A stretch of 64,000 nucleotides of DNA from positions 74,107,600 to 74,171,599 of the forward strand of contig CATQJL010000223.1 of the NCBI GenBank assembly GCA_958299035.1. Direction: 5' to 3'. Shown in pieces: positions 1-12,300 of this stretch. The notes under the pieces were generated by a model. It did no database searches, was not told the origin of the DNA, and saw only the letters and a list, made by a program, of their open reading frames with translations. Position numbers and translations under genes: made by a program. Position 1 is the first letter of the stretch; the number at the start of each line of letters is the position of its first letter. Source of the DNA: Cylicocyclus nassatus. Lineage: Eukaryota; Nematoda; Chromadorea; Rhabditida; Strongylidae.

Positions 1-3000
1 GAAAACTTGAAAAATGCTTTGAAATTAGTGTCAAAAACGATACAAAACAGAGTCAAAAGTTATCAGTACACTGCGTCTCCCCTCCTCCCCCCCCCCCTCC
101 CCCCCCCATAATCGTCTAAAAAATGAAGCTTATCTGAATATCAAGAATATACAAGTAATTTGTTTAATAGTAATAGTAATCAAAATAAATTTTTGATCAC
201 AAAAAAATCAAATCAACTTCGTAGTAAGAGCTATTTCGGTACGTGAGGGGTGTTGCTGCTGCAAATGTGAGCGGAGTTACCCAAACAAAACCCACCTCAG
301 TTCTAAAATAGATTACTGCAAAAATAAAAGGGCTCAATTCAAAGATTACCAATCTCCCCCCCCCCCCCCCCGCCTCCTCTCATCACATTTCGTCAACAGA
401 TCTTGCACACATAAAGGAGAGGATAAAAGCATTTGAGCTGTATTTTCTTTGTATGATAACCGATGCCTCACCCTTATTTACCCAGCTCTGCTTTCAGGTA
501 AAAGCAGCTCACTGCAAGAAAATAATCTCATCCAAGTCAGAAAGGAAAAATAACACAGATTAGGGAGAGCGGGTACCTAGGGTACCCATTTTTTAGGCCA
601 GCGATAAATCAAGAAATTCAAAATTTCTGTCGATATTGATGAAGTGATTAAAATAGTTCCGAAATTTTCGTCACTGTTTTCTCCCCCACCTTACGGTTAG
701 AGAAGTTTTCTATTTCGAATGAAGCTGAGTACTGTCAGAAGTAATGGTTTGCTCGATTTGATTGGCAAATAGGAAGAGCTTCCTTGAAAAAGCAACAGAG
801 TGTTAGAACGGAACATGCAATCCGATCTTTAGAGTTTTTCTAGCCCAAGGTAACACTATATTTGCGCTTTTTCCAGCTGCGTATGCAATGCTTGCTACTA
901 CTACGCGCACGCGTAGAGCGGAAGTATACAGGGGACTGGAAGTTTCCTGGGGACCGGCTTACAAAAGCCCGAGTATTCTTGATATTCACTAAGAAAGCGA
1001 AACTGAATGTAAGACACTATTTTTATAAGACTAGACCTGGTACTAACACAGAAATATAATCTTCCAACCGCACGAATAAAGGTCCACTTTTTTGAAGTTT
1101 CCAAGTTTTATTTAGATCAATGAGTCACTTTCAACTGTAGAGGAACAACCGGAGCAAGTTTTGCCGGTTTTCCATCCATTCAACGACCTTTTTCTTGGAC
1201 TCAAAAAAAAAGAAAAAGCTTTCGAAGTGTGTAAACTCCAAAGATACAAGTGCTTGAGCAAAAACCATGATGCCAATTTTAGCTCCACTCTATAGAAAAC
1301 CGGTGAATCCTATATGATATTAATTTTTGAGATCGAGAAATACATGGCTCACTAAGCCCTTTGGTCTAAAACAGCAGTTGGAAATCTAGAACTCAAGTTT
1401 TTGGCCAGCGCTATATTGAAAATAGTGAGGAAGACTATCATCTTGAAAAAGTATGATAGGACTGTGGCGTCCGTGCCATAGAACATAATTTAGAGTTACG
1501 ATATAATACGGTAAGACGGTTGTCGCAAAGTTTGTGCAAAAAAAAACCAAAAAGGAACAAACGCTAGGAAAAGACGACTTTATATAGGCTCCAGCTAGGC
1601 ATAGTAAGAGGTGTACTCGCGATTACGGTACATACTCACTACGGTAGATGGTCAAAAACACGAATAAGCTGTTAACTTCATCTAGAATCAGGTTTGATAT
1701 AATAAATAAATATTACTCGTAGAGAAATAATAGATATTGATCATAGAAAAATCTTGCAATTTTCCCATTTGTTTTCTTCATGTGCACCACAAGTGTACTA
1801 CTAAAAAATCAAAAAATGTGGGCGAAGCTGTAGAAAAAATTGGTCATTTGTGATGGTCAGTATAGTCTTGGTAGGTATAGTAGGTCAACTTGGTAGGTAT
1901 AGTAGGTCTTGTAGTAGGTCAACTAAACTTTTGTATTGAATCTCAAACTAATGATAAACTTCATAGATTTACAATGGCGCCAAGACCTCAATGAGATGGA
2001 TTGTGAGGTCATCAACATAGGTCACTATGACAATAGAAAATAACCTTCCAGCACGAAGCTAAGTAGAGTTCCAAACGCCGAAGGAAATTGTAAATTAATT
2101 TCCACTGACCAGAGCAGCTGGGAGAGGAACGGCGATTTCACATTTGTAAAGCAGCTGGGTGCGACGAACGAATCTCGTCGGGGGCCCGAAACATGACAGA
2201 TGACACACAATGGTCGCGTTTCAGCGGAAGAACGAACGTGCGCATCTTATTAAGGACACAAATTCACAAGATGTTCCGACAATGACCGGACGCGCTCTTA
2301 AACATACGCAAATACACACACACACACACACTCTCTCTCTCTCTCTCTTCGTAGAAAGCAGATGTTCACGTACGTACGTACGTCGTTCGTGAAAATACAC
2401 TGTCCGAACCAGGCACGAACCGACAGCAATTACGCGGTCACGCGGTAAGCGCAGCCATCGTCGCGAGAGAACTACGAGGGGTAAAACGCCGGTGACGACG
2501 TGATGAGTTGTGTGAATGTGCGCTGAATACAAAAAATTCTGCAAATGCAAATCTGCAAAAGTACGTCGTGGAGAAAAGCGCGATGTACCCGGAACTAGTG
2601 TAAGCCTCTATTGTGTATTGTGAGAAGTGTTAGTACACCCGAGGATCAGCTGACAGCCGGTCAAATATTGTGGTTGAGCGCTGTTCAAACATAGTTCGCT
2701 ATCGTTGTGTGAACGAGCGAAAAAATACATAAATCGGAGCATTTGCACGTTTTTGCATCGGAGATTTTACCTCGAAGGCTCCTGACGGTGTAATAAACCT
2801 TGACTGAAAAAAGCGACTTGAAAAAATAAATTGAAGGCTTAGTGAGAGATGGTGAATACAAAACAAAAAGTTGATTAATCTGAGTTCTTTGATAATCTTT
2901 CATATTCAGTCATTCTAGATTAAGTACACCTCAAAAGACTTACACTAGCAAATTCGCTAAAGTAGAGATAATACTTTGAACTCAAATAAATCTATACTGA

Positions 3001-3113
3001 AGTATAGAAAAATAACATAATTTAGCTCTTGTAAACTCTTCTTTCCTACTGAGGAGTGAAAAAGGGTGGAGATTCCCCATTCCATTCAAAGAAAGCTACG
3101 AAACGAAATAAGA
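1..3113. other. No supported gene; low-complexity tracts
   Basis: I see no exon chain here. The stretch holds long C homopolymer tracts (about 87-108 and 357-372), a short direct repeat of a TAGGTATAGTAGGTC-like motif (about 1870-1920), and a CA then CT microsatellite followed by a (TACG)n run at about 2312-2383. The short ORFs over the microsatellite (both strands, about 2210-2550) are created by the dinucleotide repeat and look non-coding. Confidence 0.6.
2312..2383. repeat. Compound microsatellite (CA)n(CT)n and (TACG)n
   Basis: About 16 nt of CA repeat runs directly into about 20 nt of CT repeat, and a short TACG repeat follows. It is a simple-sequence repeat with no visible functional context. 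Confidence 0.85.
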
Positions 3114-3169
3114 TTAGGTCGCAAAAATATGAGCAAATCTGCGGAAACATTTTTTATTTTTTTTCTCAG

Positions 3170-3390
3170 TGAAGACGTCCAAAAAGGCTATTGAATATTT
3201 GTGGAGAAGGAATGAAGAGGATTTGATGCCCCTTAATCCCGCTAAACGAACAAAAAAGCATGAGACTCCGGTACTCCGCAAAAAATTCTCAAAAATGAAT
3301 AAAAGGGAAATTGTCATAATAAGAGAAAGGTTGAAAGATTCATGGTCTTCAATATCCTCTGACACGCGCCGAACGTATTCTATTTCATAG
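3170..3390 (+). CDS. Possible 3'-terminal exon of an unrecognised basic protein
   Basis: A strong splice acceptor (T-rich tract ending TTTCTCAG at 3162-3169) opens directly into 73 codons ending in TAG at 3390. The peptide is lysine/arginine-rich (AIEYLWRRNEEDLMP, KRTKKHE, KKFSKMNKREIVIIRERLK) and looks like real protein rather than a random ORF. The reading frame needs one base from an upstream exon, which I could not find. It ends 36 nt before the stop of an exon-like ORF on the other strand, so the two could be convergent gene ends. Family not recognised. Confidence 0.35.
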
Positions 3391-3425
3391 TCGAAGAGGC
3401 TACCAAATGAATGCGTGTAGGCTTT

Positions 3426-3655
3426 TTACACTGACTTCCAGGAGCAGCCGATTACCATATTAATACTTTTATCCTTCCCGATTACTCTGGTACCAAATAC
3501 CGTCACCGAAAAGTAGGGACTTGGTAGACCAGGCGTTGGATCGAACCTTCTTCCGACAAGCTTACCACTAACATCACTCGTGCCCATGTCAGAATGAGCA
3601 GCGAAAAATTTTGAAACAAAGGTCGGATTGCTAGCTGGTTCAGCTGTTACAAAAT
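3426..3655 (-). CDS. Possible exon of an unrecognised protein
   Basis: The minus strand reads open from a splice-acceptor-like TTTTGTAACAG (the first exon base would be about 3643) or from an ATG at about 3659, to a TAA at 3426. The composition is protein-like (NPTFVSKFFAAHSDMG, GKLVGRRFDPTPGLPSPYF, SVTVFGTRVIGKDKS), with balanced charged and aromatic residues. A possible donor (ATG|GTAATC) lies near 3466. A short open stretch starting MEHPFKVRRSEHY at 3835 on the same strand may be an upstream exon, but its phase does not fit cleanly. Family not recognised. Confidence 0.35.
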
Positions 3656-4416
3656 TCATTTAAGATTGACACACAAGTTTGGTCCAAGCATTCGCCCAAA
3701 TCCCAAGGTTTTCACATCTGTACTACATTACAAAAGAACTCAGTTCCGCTCCAGCGTTTTTCCTTCTGCCATTCACTCGATTTCTTTCACAAACTCGTAA
3801 TGTTCCGAACGACGTACTTTGAATGGATGTTCCATAATTATTATGGGGTATGAGGCATCTTTACAAAGATGAGAAGTGCATACTAATCTAGTGCTTCCAC
3901 GACTATTGCTAACTAAGAAGTCAATGGGACGAAGAAGACGCGGTGCCAGGAACGAATAACATTCATGTTATTAGATATTCCATAAACAGTCTTTTCTTCG
4001 GGTTTTCTAATGAGACCAAAGCTTTCTGTATATGGAAATAATGCAGTCTTCTATTAGAGTTGGGATTTGATATATTAGGTCATCTCAGGAGTTTTCGAGC
4101 TTCTGGTATTGGTGCCATATTTTCGAAAGTATGTAAGATGGATAATGGGGGTTGCTATATATGGATTATAGCGAAAATTTTGCCAAACAAGCAGAAATTG
4201 CCTTACAAGGAAGTTGTATGGCTTTGATGTCGACGTATGAAAACGCGATCTTTGAATGACTGGCAAATGAAAAGCATATAACTATTACAACAGCGTTCTC
4301 AGGGATTTTGATTGAACACAGTGAAGTTCTGTTTTTGAGAAGAATGAATATGGAAAGAATATGTTCGATTGAACTCAAGGGTGCTAAAACGAAAAAACTA
4401 CTGTGATGACAAAATA

Positions 4417-5270
4417 TTAGGTTGGCTAGAAAGTTCTTGCGTAATTCAAACAAAATTCAATAACTTTTCAACGACTAAACCTAAATTCACAATCTTGTTC
4501 TCTAAAAATATTAGAAGGCCTGCGCTTCATGATGGATGTTTAAGCGCAAGATTTCATGAGCTAGCCCTTGAGAACGAAGCTCTCAAATATGGAACTTCAA
4601 AATTTGCAATTTTGAGTTTGGTGCCAGAAAATCGCAGAGTACCGCTAGCTAGTCGAAAAAAAATCTGTAAAAATTCCTTACACTGCAGAAGTCCATACAT
4701 TATTTTAGCAGGTTTTGATCTCGCATAGAAATGCGAAAACAAAAAAGTTGTGGAAATTGTCATTTTACAGGATAAATCCCCTTATCGATGTAATTTTTTC
4801 ACAAAAACACAGTTTGCAACCAGAAATAAGACACATTGCTCATTTAGAACCTTGCGACGTGTTTTGGAGTGTAAAAAATTGTTTTTGCCGAAAAACTGCG
4901 GTAATGAGTGGATTTTTTCCGCAAAATGACTAGTTCACGAATTTTTTGTTTTTGCTTCACCGTGCAAGATCAAAGCCTTCCAAAGTAACTTGTGGACTTC
5001 TGCAGTGTAAGTAATTTTTACAGATTTTTTTCGGCTAGCTAGCGGCACTCTGCGATTTTCTGGCACCAAACTCAAAATTGCAAATTTTGAAGTCCCATAT
5101 TTGAGAGCTTCGTTCTCGGGAGCTAGCTCATGAAATCTTGCGCTTAAACATCCATCATGGAGCGCAGGCCTTCTAATATTTTTAGAGAACAAGACTGTGA
5201 ATTTAGGTTTAGTCGTTGAAAAGTTATCGAATTTTGTTTGAATTACGCAAGAACTTTCTAGCCAACCTAA
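4417..5270. mobile_element. Mariner-type fold-back element 1 (TIR TTAGGTTGGC)
   Basis: The ends TTAGGTTGGCTAGAAAGTTC and its reverse complement at 5251-5270 are flanked by TA, as expected of a Tc1/mariner-class target duplication. The inverted arms are long (over 250 bp each), so almost the whole 854-bp element is a hairpin. No transposase is present. ORFs inside it are mirror images of one another across the two arms and are not genes. Confidence 0.85.
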
Positions 5271-5697
5271 TAGAATTTGTTGTGGAGAAAAGATAGAGAA
5301 TCGACAAAAGGTGGTGGTATAGTTTAGTAGAAAAGATGCTTAGAATATGGCATAGTTATGTATATCCTTGAGATCTTTTGAGTAACATCTACCAGTATTT
5401 TTTGGATAGTCAGTGTATGTATGTGAATTTTCACAGTGTACCGAAAACCCAAAGAAAATTTAGAGGAAAACTTCTCATGTTGAAGGAAAGATTGAAATAT
5501 TTTTCCACAAAATACGAAAGCTTGCTCTTCTCAATTTCCCTCTCCCTTCCCCGTTTCACTCTTCTCCTTCTTCCCCCCCCCCCTCTCAACTCTATTTTTC
5601 GCCCTGAAGATTTCGATAAAATGGGGAAGCACAAGAATCCACTGTAATGGACATAGATAGTGTAATTCTGATCACAATTAGCACTGGGGCAAAAAGC

Positions 5698-6940
5698 CAG
5701 GGCCCGGCACGAGGTCGGCAAATGACAAGCTGGAAATCGTTTTGGGGCCAAAAAGCAAAGGGGAAATCGTTTTTGCCGGGTCCGGGGCGGAGCCCCGGAA
5801 AAAAATTGGTAGTTCATACTCGCTACTTATCTTGACATGTTATGTGCCTCAACAGGCGAACACTGGAGTTCGCGCGCGTCAAACCGCGCCGTCGCTAACT
5901 GCCGCACCGCGACGTCGCCCAAGCGATGCTATTTGTAACAGCATACATGACTAGTTCTCAATGTATGTGCAACGATATGACACCAAATTTTGTATGCGAA
6001 CGGAGAGAGGCTAGTGGAAACATAGTATGAAAAATTATGAAAAACTTATGTGAACGGAACGAGTAATTAGCATTTTTTCCCAGAATTTCGCAAAACTGGT
6101 AAATGAAGATGTCAATTCAAACGGCTCATTTAAACGCGCAGATGAACGATATGGTATGAAACTTGGTAAGTAAATGCACACGGGCTTGCAGGGCTTAACT
6201 GAGGAGTTTCATTGAAAAATTATGTGACTGAAGGTTGTGGCAAACTTTTATCTGAAAATTTTGCGCTACCAAAGAAATGGAAAAATGGCTCGTTCGCAAC
6301 GCAGAGGTAACGAAATCGCGCGGGATTCGGTGTGTATATGCGCAATAGGACTAGGTAATAAAGTATGAAATACTATGAAAAACTTATGTGAATGAAGAGC
6401 GTGCTTAACTAATTTCCAAATTAGGTCGGCATTTGCCGACCTAATTCCCACCTGAGGTCGGCAAAACTCTCAATTCACATAATTTTTTCAAAATTTTTAC
6501 ATAAATCTGTTGTACACCTAAAGTTTACTACATGGTGAAATTTTGGTTCCAAAACTCTTCCTCTTGTCCTTGTTAGAGCCCAAAATCGCATCAGCAGCCT
6601 AGCTTTCTAAGATGGAAAGCGCGCCCCAGTCAATCGATACGCGCGGGAACGGCGTCTCTCATTCCTATGACTGCGTTTCTTTGATATTTTCTCATTCCTT
6701 AATCATTTTTCTTGCTTATTTTTCTTCCTGTTTCCTATCTTGATACAGCTGAGGAGTAATTTGAGGAATTTGAGCAATTTGGGCGCTTTTGAGCGCTTTT
6801 AGGCGAAGTGTGGCCGGTAATCTCGTCGCACAAGCACAGAACGTCATTTTTGGGCTCAAGGGGGTATTCGTAAAATTTATTGGGATCAAAGGGGAATTCG
6901 TTCTGGAAAACCCCGTTTTCCCACCTCGTGCCGGGCCCTG
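5698..6940. mobile_element. hAT-like non-autonomous element with 8-bp target duplication
   Basis: The element starts CAGGGCCCGGCACGAGGT and ends with its reverse complement (ACCTCGTGCCGGGCCCTG). The 8 bp CAAAAAGC occur immediately outside both ends (5690-5697 and 6941-6948). An 8-bp duplication with CAGGG-type termini is typical of the hAT superfamily. No transposase frame is visible in the interior. A distantly related piece with CGGGCACG/GTGCCGGG ends lies at about 28338-28567. Confidence 0.75.
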
Positions 6941-7150
6941 CAAAAAGCCAGAAGAGGAATACAACTAAATACACGATACATTCATCTAGCTATATGTATT
7001 TTCCTTTTTTCCAATACGAGTAATATTTATTCTAGAAATACAGAATTTTTTCTAAAAAACGGATTTCAAATTTATAAAACCAGAAGAATCTTACAAAATT
7101 TATCTATTTTTAAACATACAAAAATTTTTCCAATTATTTTCAAATGAAAA

Positions 7151-8097
7151 TCTTATATATAAAGCTGAATGTCTGTTTGTATGTATGTATGTCTGTCTGT
7201 CTGTATGTGTGTACGTATGTTCCGAATAGAAAATTCCATTTCTGAACCGATCGGGACCAAACTTGGCACACATACACTTCGGGCCCCGGCGGGTGTCATA
7301 GGCTACTTTTCGTATCGATCGATATCGATTTTATCGATTTTTATCGATTTTTTTGCTGAGTTCACCTACGGGGCTGGGAGTTGGCACAGGGGGGTAATCG
7401 AGCATGGGGATTCCGAATACAATATTGGTTTTCAGGATTATCGATTACTTTTATCGATTTTATCGATTTTTTTTGCAAAGTTTGAGCTACGGGGCTGGGA
7501 GTTGGCACAGGGGGGTAATCGAGCATGGGGATTCCGAATACAATATTGGTTTTCAGGATTATCGATTACTTTTATCGATTTTATCGATTTTTTGCAAAGT
7601 TTGAGCTAGGGGGCTGGGAGTTGGCACAGGGGGGTAATCGAGCATGCTGATCATCCCCAAGTGGCGTGATCAGCATGCTCGATTACAGCCCTGTGCCAAA
7701 TTCCAGCCCCCTAGCTCAAATTTTCAAAAAATCGATAAAATCGATAAAAGTAATGGACGATCTTGAAAACTAATATTGTATTCGTAATCTGCATGCTCGA
7801 TTACCCCCTGTGCAAACTCCCAGCCTCGCATGTCAAAATTTACAAAAAATCGATGAAATCAATAAAAGTAATCGATAATTCTGAAAACTAATATTGTATT
7901 CGGAATCCCCATGCTCACTTCCCCCCCCCCCTGCGCCAACTCCTAGCCCTGTAGGTGAACTCTGCAAAGAAAACGATAAAAATCGGTAAAATCGACATCG
8001 ATCGATAACGAAAAGTGGACTGTGACACCCGCCGGGGCCCGAAGTGTATGTGTACCAAGTTTGGTCCGGATACGGCGGAGCCGGGTAAGCCAGCTAG
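7151..8097 (+). mobile_element. Helitron family A, copy 1 (non-autonomous)
   Basis: The element begins TCTTATATATAAAGCTGAAT and ends GCCAGCTAG, lying between A (7150) and T (8098). The 5'-TC, 3'-CTAG and A/T insertion site are the Helitron hallmarks. Behind a (TGTATG/TCTG)-rich 5' region it carries three direct units of about 120 bp (starts near 7368, 7489, 7608), each containing GGGCTGGGAGTTGGCACAGG and runs of ATCGATTTT, followed from about 7650 by inverted units. The turn-over point is a perfect palindrome around 7641-7688. No Rep/helicase coding sequence is present. A second copy lies at 47704-48723. Confidence 0.85.
7363..8010. repeat. ~120-bp tandem units followed by inverted units
   Basis: Three direct units (spacing 121 and 119 bp) are followed by two to three units in opposite orientation. 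Each unit includes a GGTAATCGAGCATG block and an ATCGAT-rich block. The whole can fold into one long hairpin. The array lies inside Helitron A copy 1. Confidence 0.85.
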
Positions 8098-8674
8098 TAT
8101 TATATGTGCACAATTCCGCTCATGTAGCCACAAGACTTTTCGGCCTCGTTTGGTGCAGGTGGGGTGGGGGGATAGAAAGGGCTGATCCTTGCTGTGGTTT
8201 TGGCACAGTGCCAGGGTAAAGCGGGACATATTCTGTCTCTGTGCAAAACAGCACGTTGTAGGAAATTTGAGAATTATGTGCACATTTCCCTGCAATCCAT
8301 CTTTGCAAAATATTTGGTAAAACGAGCTCCGACTACTGCTTGAATAGACAAGTATCATTAATTCTCCATAGCGTGATGGCACATTGATGTGCTCAAATTT
8401 CCCAGGAGAGTTTTTGTGTCTGCCCGACGACGTACCTTGTTTGCGCGCGATCGCATCTCGTTGTTGTTCTCATAGCACTCGTTCCTAGCACCTCGTAAAC
8501 ATGGAGAATTGCAAGGGAAATAGACAATAGCTACCTCGACTATTTATAACTCTGCATGAATGCATGATATTAGCTGAAGAAAGTGTTGGTTGGGGGATTC
8601 GAGGGAGATTACATGGAATTTGGTATGGAGGTTACATATAATATGAATGAGAAGGGAAATCAATAATTACTCAC

Positions 8675-9370
8675 TACTTTCATATCAAGGTGGCTCAATA
8701 TAATAGTTTAAAACACTCGCCCACTACAGTGTGCACAAGAACACTGAATGGTCCACTTGGAGAAAGTACGGTAACGGGCGAAAGTCTAGAGTTTGATGAT
8801 TTGGCCACAAATGAATCCTATAATGTGATAGGCAAACCTTTCAACCAATTTCGATTTTTTCCCGTATTCAGACACCTTTGGGGCTTCTTGAGTGGAAAAT
8901 GAATGTGAGGTCTCAATTAAGCCATTGCCCAAAGAGGAGCTCATATGGTTCATTTGCGACGAGGAAGAAATTCAACTCTAAACTCCCGCCCAGTACTGTA
9001 CACTCTACCAGTGGACCAGTCAGCATTCTCCAGTGTACGGTAGTGGGCGAAGGTACAAAGCTGCCATAAATCAAACTATCAAGTTGATCATCACATCGAT
9101 GTCCGGAGTTGCCTGCACATGCCCTCAAGGTCCTTTATCCCCTTATAGGCGAAACGGTAACTTGTAGACGCTGTTGCTCCCAAGAAATTCTCGGAATGTA
9201 AACTCTATCTTTGTAGTCAACGTCTTTGTGTCAAACGGTGTTTATGAAAATCAATCATAGGCAGAAATTCATCTGTGTGTTTCACGAGGTACAGTGTTCT
9301 CTCCGGGACCAATCACCGTTCTTGATACGGTAGTGGGCGAGAGATCAAAGCTAAGCTACTATATATCATT
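8675..9370. repeat. Dispersed inverted motif TCGCCCACTAC / GTAGTGGGCGA
   Basis: The motif occurs in inverse orientation near 8706-8722, 9040-9052 and 9328-9342, and the surrounding sequence is partly inverted too. It looks like decayed fold-back elements. No gene is visible. Confidence 0.45.
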
Positions 9371-9399
9371 AACGGTATTGGGAATGTTTTAGCTATCAT

Positions 9400-12300
9400 A
9401 GATCAATCTACTACAATTATATCCACATTAGATGTTCAGCATCGCTTACTCGCTGCCTTTTTCATCCGTCTTTTTCTCAACCAAATCGTTTCTAAATCTA
9501 GCAAGCAATCGGTAGCCACTCTAAAATTATGCTTCTACGCAGTCATAATGGCGGCATATTTCTGATACTAGCATAAAATTCAAAGTTTAATTTCCGTAAT
9601 TATAGTCAATATAGAACTTTAAGTCATGTGGTTTCCCAAAGCTATTGCACTGAAAGTACAAACACATTTGTATTCCACCCCCATGATAACGTCTTCTCCA
9701 TCAAATGTCCTTCTCGGCGCTGTCAAGTGCATACTGATATCGAAGCATTCGGACTTTCCCCTCCCTCAAACTTTTCCTAATTTGTTGACAAAACTTCGCT
9801 CGAAAACGCAAGAAAATTTTGATGGTCACTCGACCCAGATTCTCTACTGTAAACAAATGAATCAAGAGTTCATGAGAAATCGTAGTGTCCTAGATTATAC
9901 CTCGTAACTCTGTTTTGAATCGGTTGATTACCTCCACCTCCCATTCCCTTTATGGGCAGATGTTGAATTCTGTATGATGGACCACACTGGGTTTTACTCG
10001 CAATAAGGAAGTAATTTGTATAAAGATCAAGACAGAAAAATGAATAATATGGCAACTGCTCAATCGTCCAAAAATTTCACCCCTTTCACCTACTTCAAAT
10101 TATGAAGCATTGTTTTGCCACAGTGAAAACAAAGTAATCAAAAGAGTTAAGAAAAAGTGCTAGAGCGAATTCAATATTTCTGTGGAGTTAAACTAGCTGG
10201 AAATGCTGGAAAAATACGATTCAGCCTCTAAAAATTGCTGGTATTATTGAAAGACTGTTCCAATCTATTACATACTGCGCCATTTCTGACACGAAAAACC
10301 CTTTTCAGCTCAGCATTTTTTGTAAATCCTGATCTTTTTCACTCCTTCAATATTGCACAAAACTGCTAGAAAAAGTATAAGAAATTCATTTCATAGAAGT
10401 GCAGGAACTGAAGTTCCATTTCAGCACTCCATAAAATAGGTAGCCAATGTGAGAAGACAAGTTGGCTTCCAAAATTCTGACATGGGAGAGAAAAGAAAGT
10501 AAACCTGCCGTTGGTCCAAAGAAAATTATTTTGAGTTCTGCATCCTACTGAGGTGGTGCAGAAAACTCAGAAAATCATATAGGAACAATTTAGTATGAAG
10601 AATTTTTCTCAGAAAGAAATTGAGGAGCAAAGTATGTAAAAAATTTTTGAACGGCTGCCTTCCCGAACAGAAAAAACTTTCCGCATGCATGGCAAGAACA
10701 GGAATAAAAGAGTGGAAGCAGATAAGAATCAAAAGTAGGAAACAAGTGACTAATTGTAAGTGCAATACTCGATAAAGCAAGGCATATAGTATGAGATGAC
10801 CCCAAACATCACATAAATCCTGAGTGTGAAGCAACTAGGAAACGTTTTATTTTGCAATATTACTTCGCCCAAAAAATTCTGCAAGCCTCCACACTCATAG
10901 ACTCCAATCAGCAATGTGATTTCGTTCACTCTCACACTTGTTGCGTTTTCTACGACTGAATATTAGCAAAAATAGTGGACTTGAAATGGCAAACTCCGCC
11001 CATGGTCCCCAATTCCTCCCATACCTTATTAAATGGCACATATAAATTTGTTTATATTATTTATTATCATATTTGTACCTCCTTTAGGGGACTTAATTCT
11101 TGGTAGAGTTTGAAAAAGGCAATTCTATCAGCACGCAAGCGAGGATCAAAATCATGAGAAACTGTCAGCTTTGCCAGCTTTATTCAAAGAGAAATCTACT
11201 ACTTTCCCAGAATGTAAATTTTTTAATCACTGTTACCAAGCAGAATTCGTTTTTTGATTATCAAAGTTCAACAATATTTCGTTTCATTGTTGGATCATTT
11301 TCGGACTCTTCCCACCAGCTGCTATGCGACTACCTTCCAGCTCGAATATAAATGAAACACGAGAACTACACTCTGGAAGACAGTGTGCCTCTCAAAATTC
11401 TTCAAAACACTCATCTAATTATTGTTTATTTTCGTATACTGACAAAGTCACACACATGCAGATGGCAGAATGTTTTCAAAAACAGTCCTATTTTCTCTGT
11501 GTATGTGTGCTGAAGGAGCAATGTGTGGATGCGATGGTCACGACAACAAATCAAAATGCGAACGGCTTGTGTGTTGGAGAAATTCGCAAATATCGCACAT
11601 GAGGGCGAAATTTGAGAATCTGCAGCTCAATGGCAGATTCAGCAGCACGCGGGAGAAATGCAAAAGCACGAATGACTTTCAAGTTAAATCGAAAGCGACC
11701 GCAATGTCATTTTGACTTTATGTGTTCTATAAAATGACGAAAGAAGCAGAATTGCGACGAGCATCCGTTCAAATGCGAAATGTAGGCTCGTTCACTGCGC
11801 GCACCTGCGTGATAAAATGTCGATGTGAACCTTTACGACAATCGTTTCGGCTGGCATTCAACTCAAAAACAAATATAGCCGTTATGAAGATGGTACTATG
11901 TGCGTCAGAACCACTATACATACGTGCATGAAAGCTTTTACTAATAGGATGCAATTCGCATTTACTTTTTCTATAAACCGCAGTACTAGGCTCAACTAAA
12001 CAAGGTGGAAACCGTCTTTTTCAGTCATCTAACCATTACATAGGTTGTGGTCGTAAAAATGCCGCAAACCCGCCTCTAGAGGCGTTCAGGGCAAGTAGAA
12101 CCCTAGGTAAAGTCTAGGCTAATGGCTATGGCTCATATAAAGGCAGACATGCATTTACGCGAAGCGTGCGCGGGCGTGCGCGAGCATGCATGCTCCAATG
12201 ACGATAGGTCAAACAAGTGGCATAGCACAAAAAAGCGACCGCCTTTGCCAAAATAATCAACCTTTAGCGTCTTTCAAAAGTGTGAATTTGATTTGCCCTG

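Noticed and set aside
2221..2550. 109-codon ORF on the minus strand over the CA/CT repeat
   Set aside because: Its repeat-encoded RERERVCVCVCICVC peptide comes from the microsatellite, and no gene signals were found.
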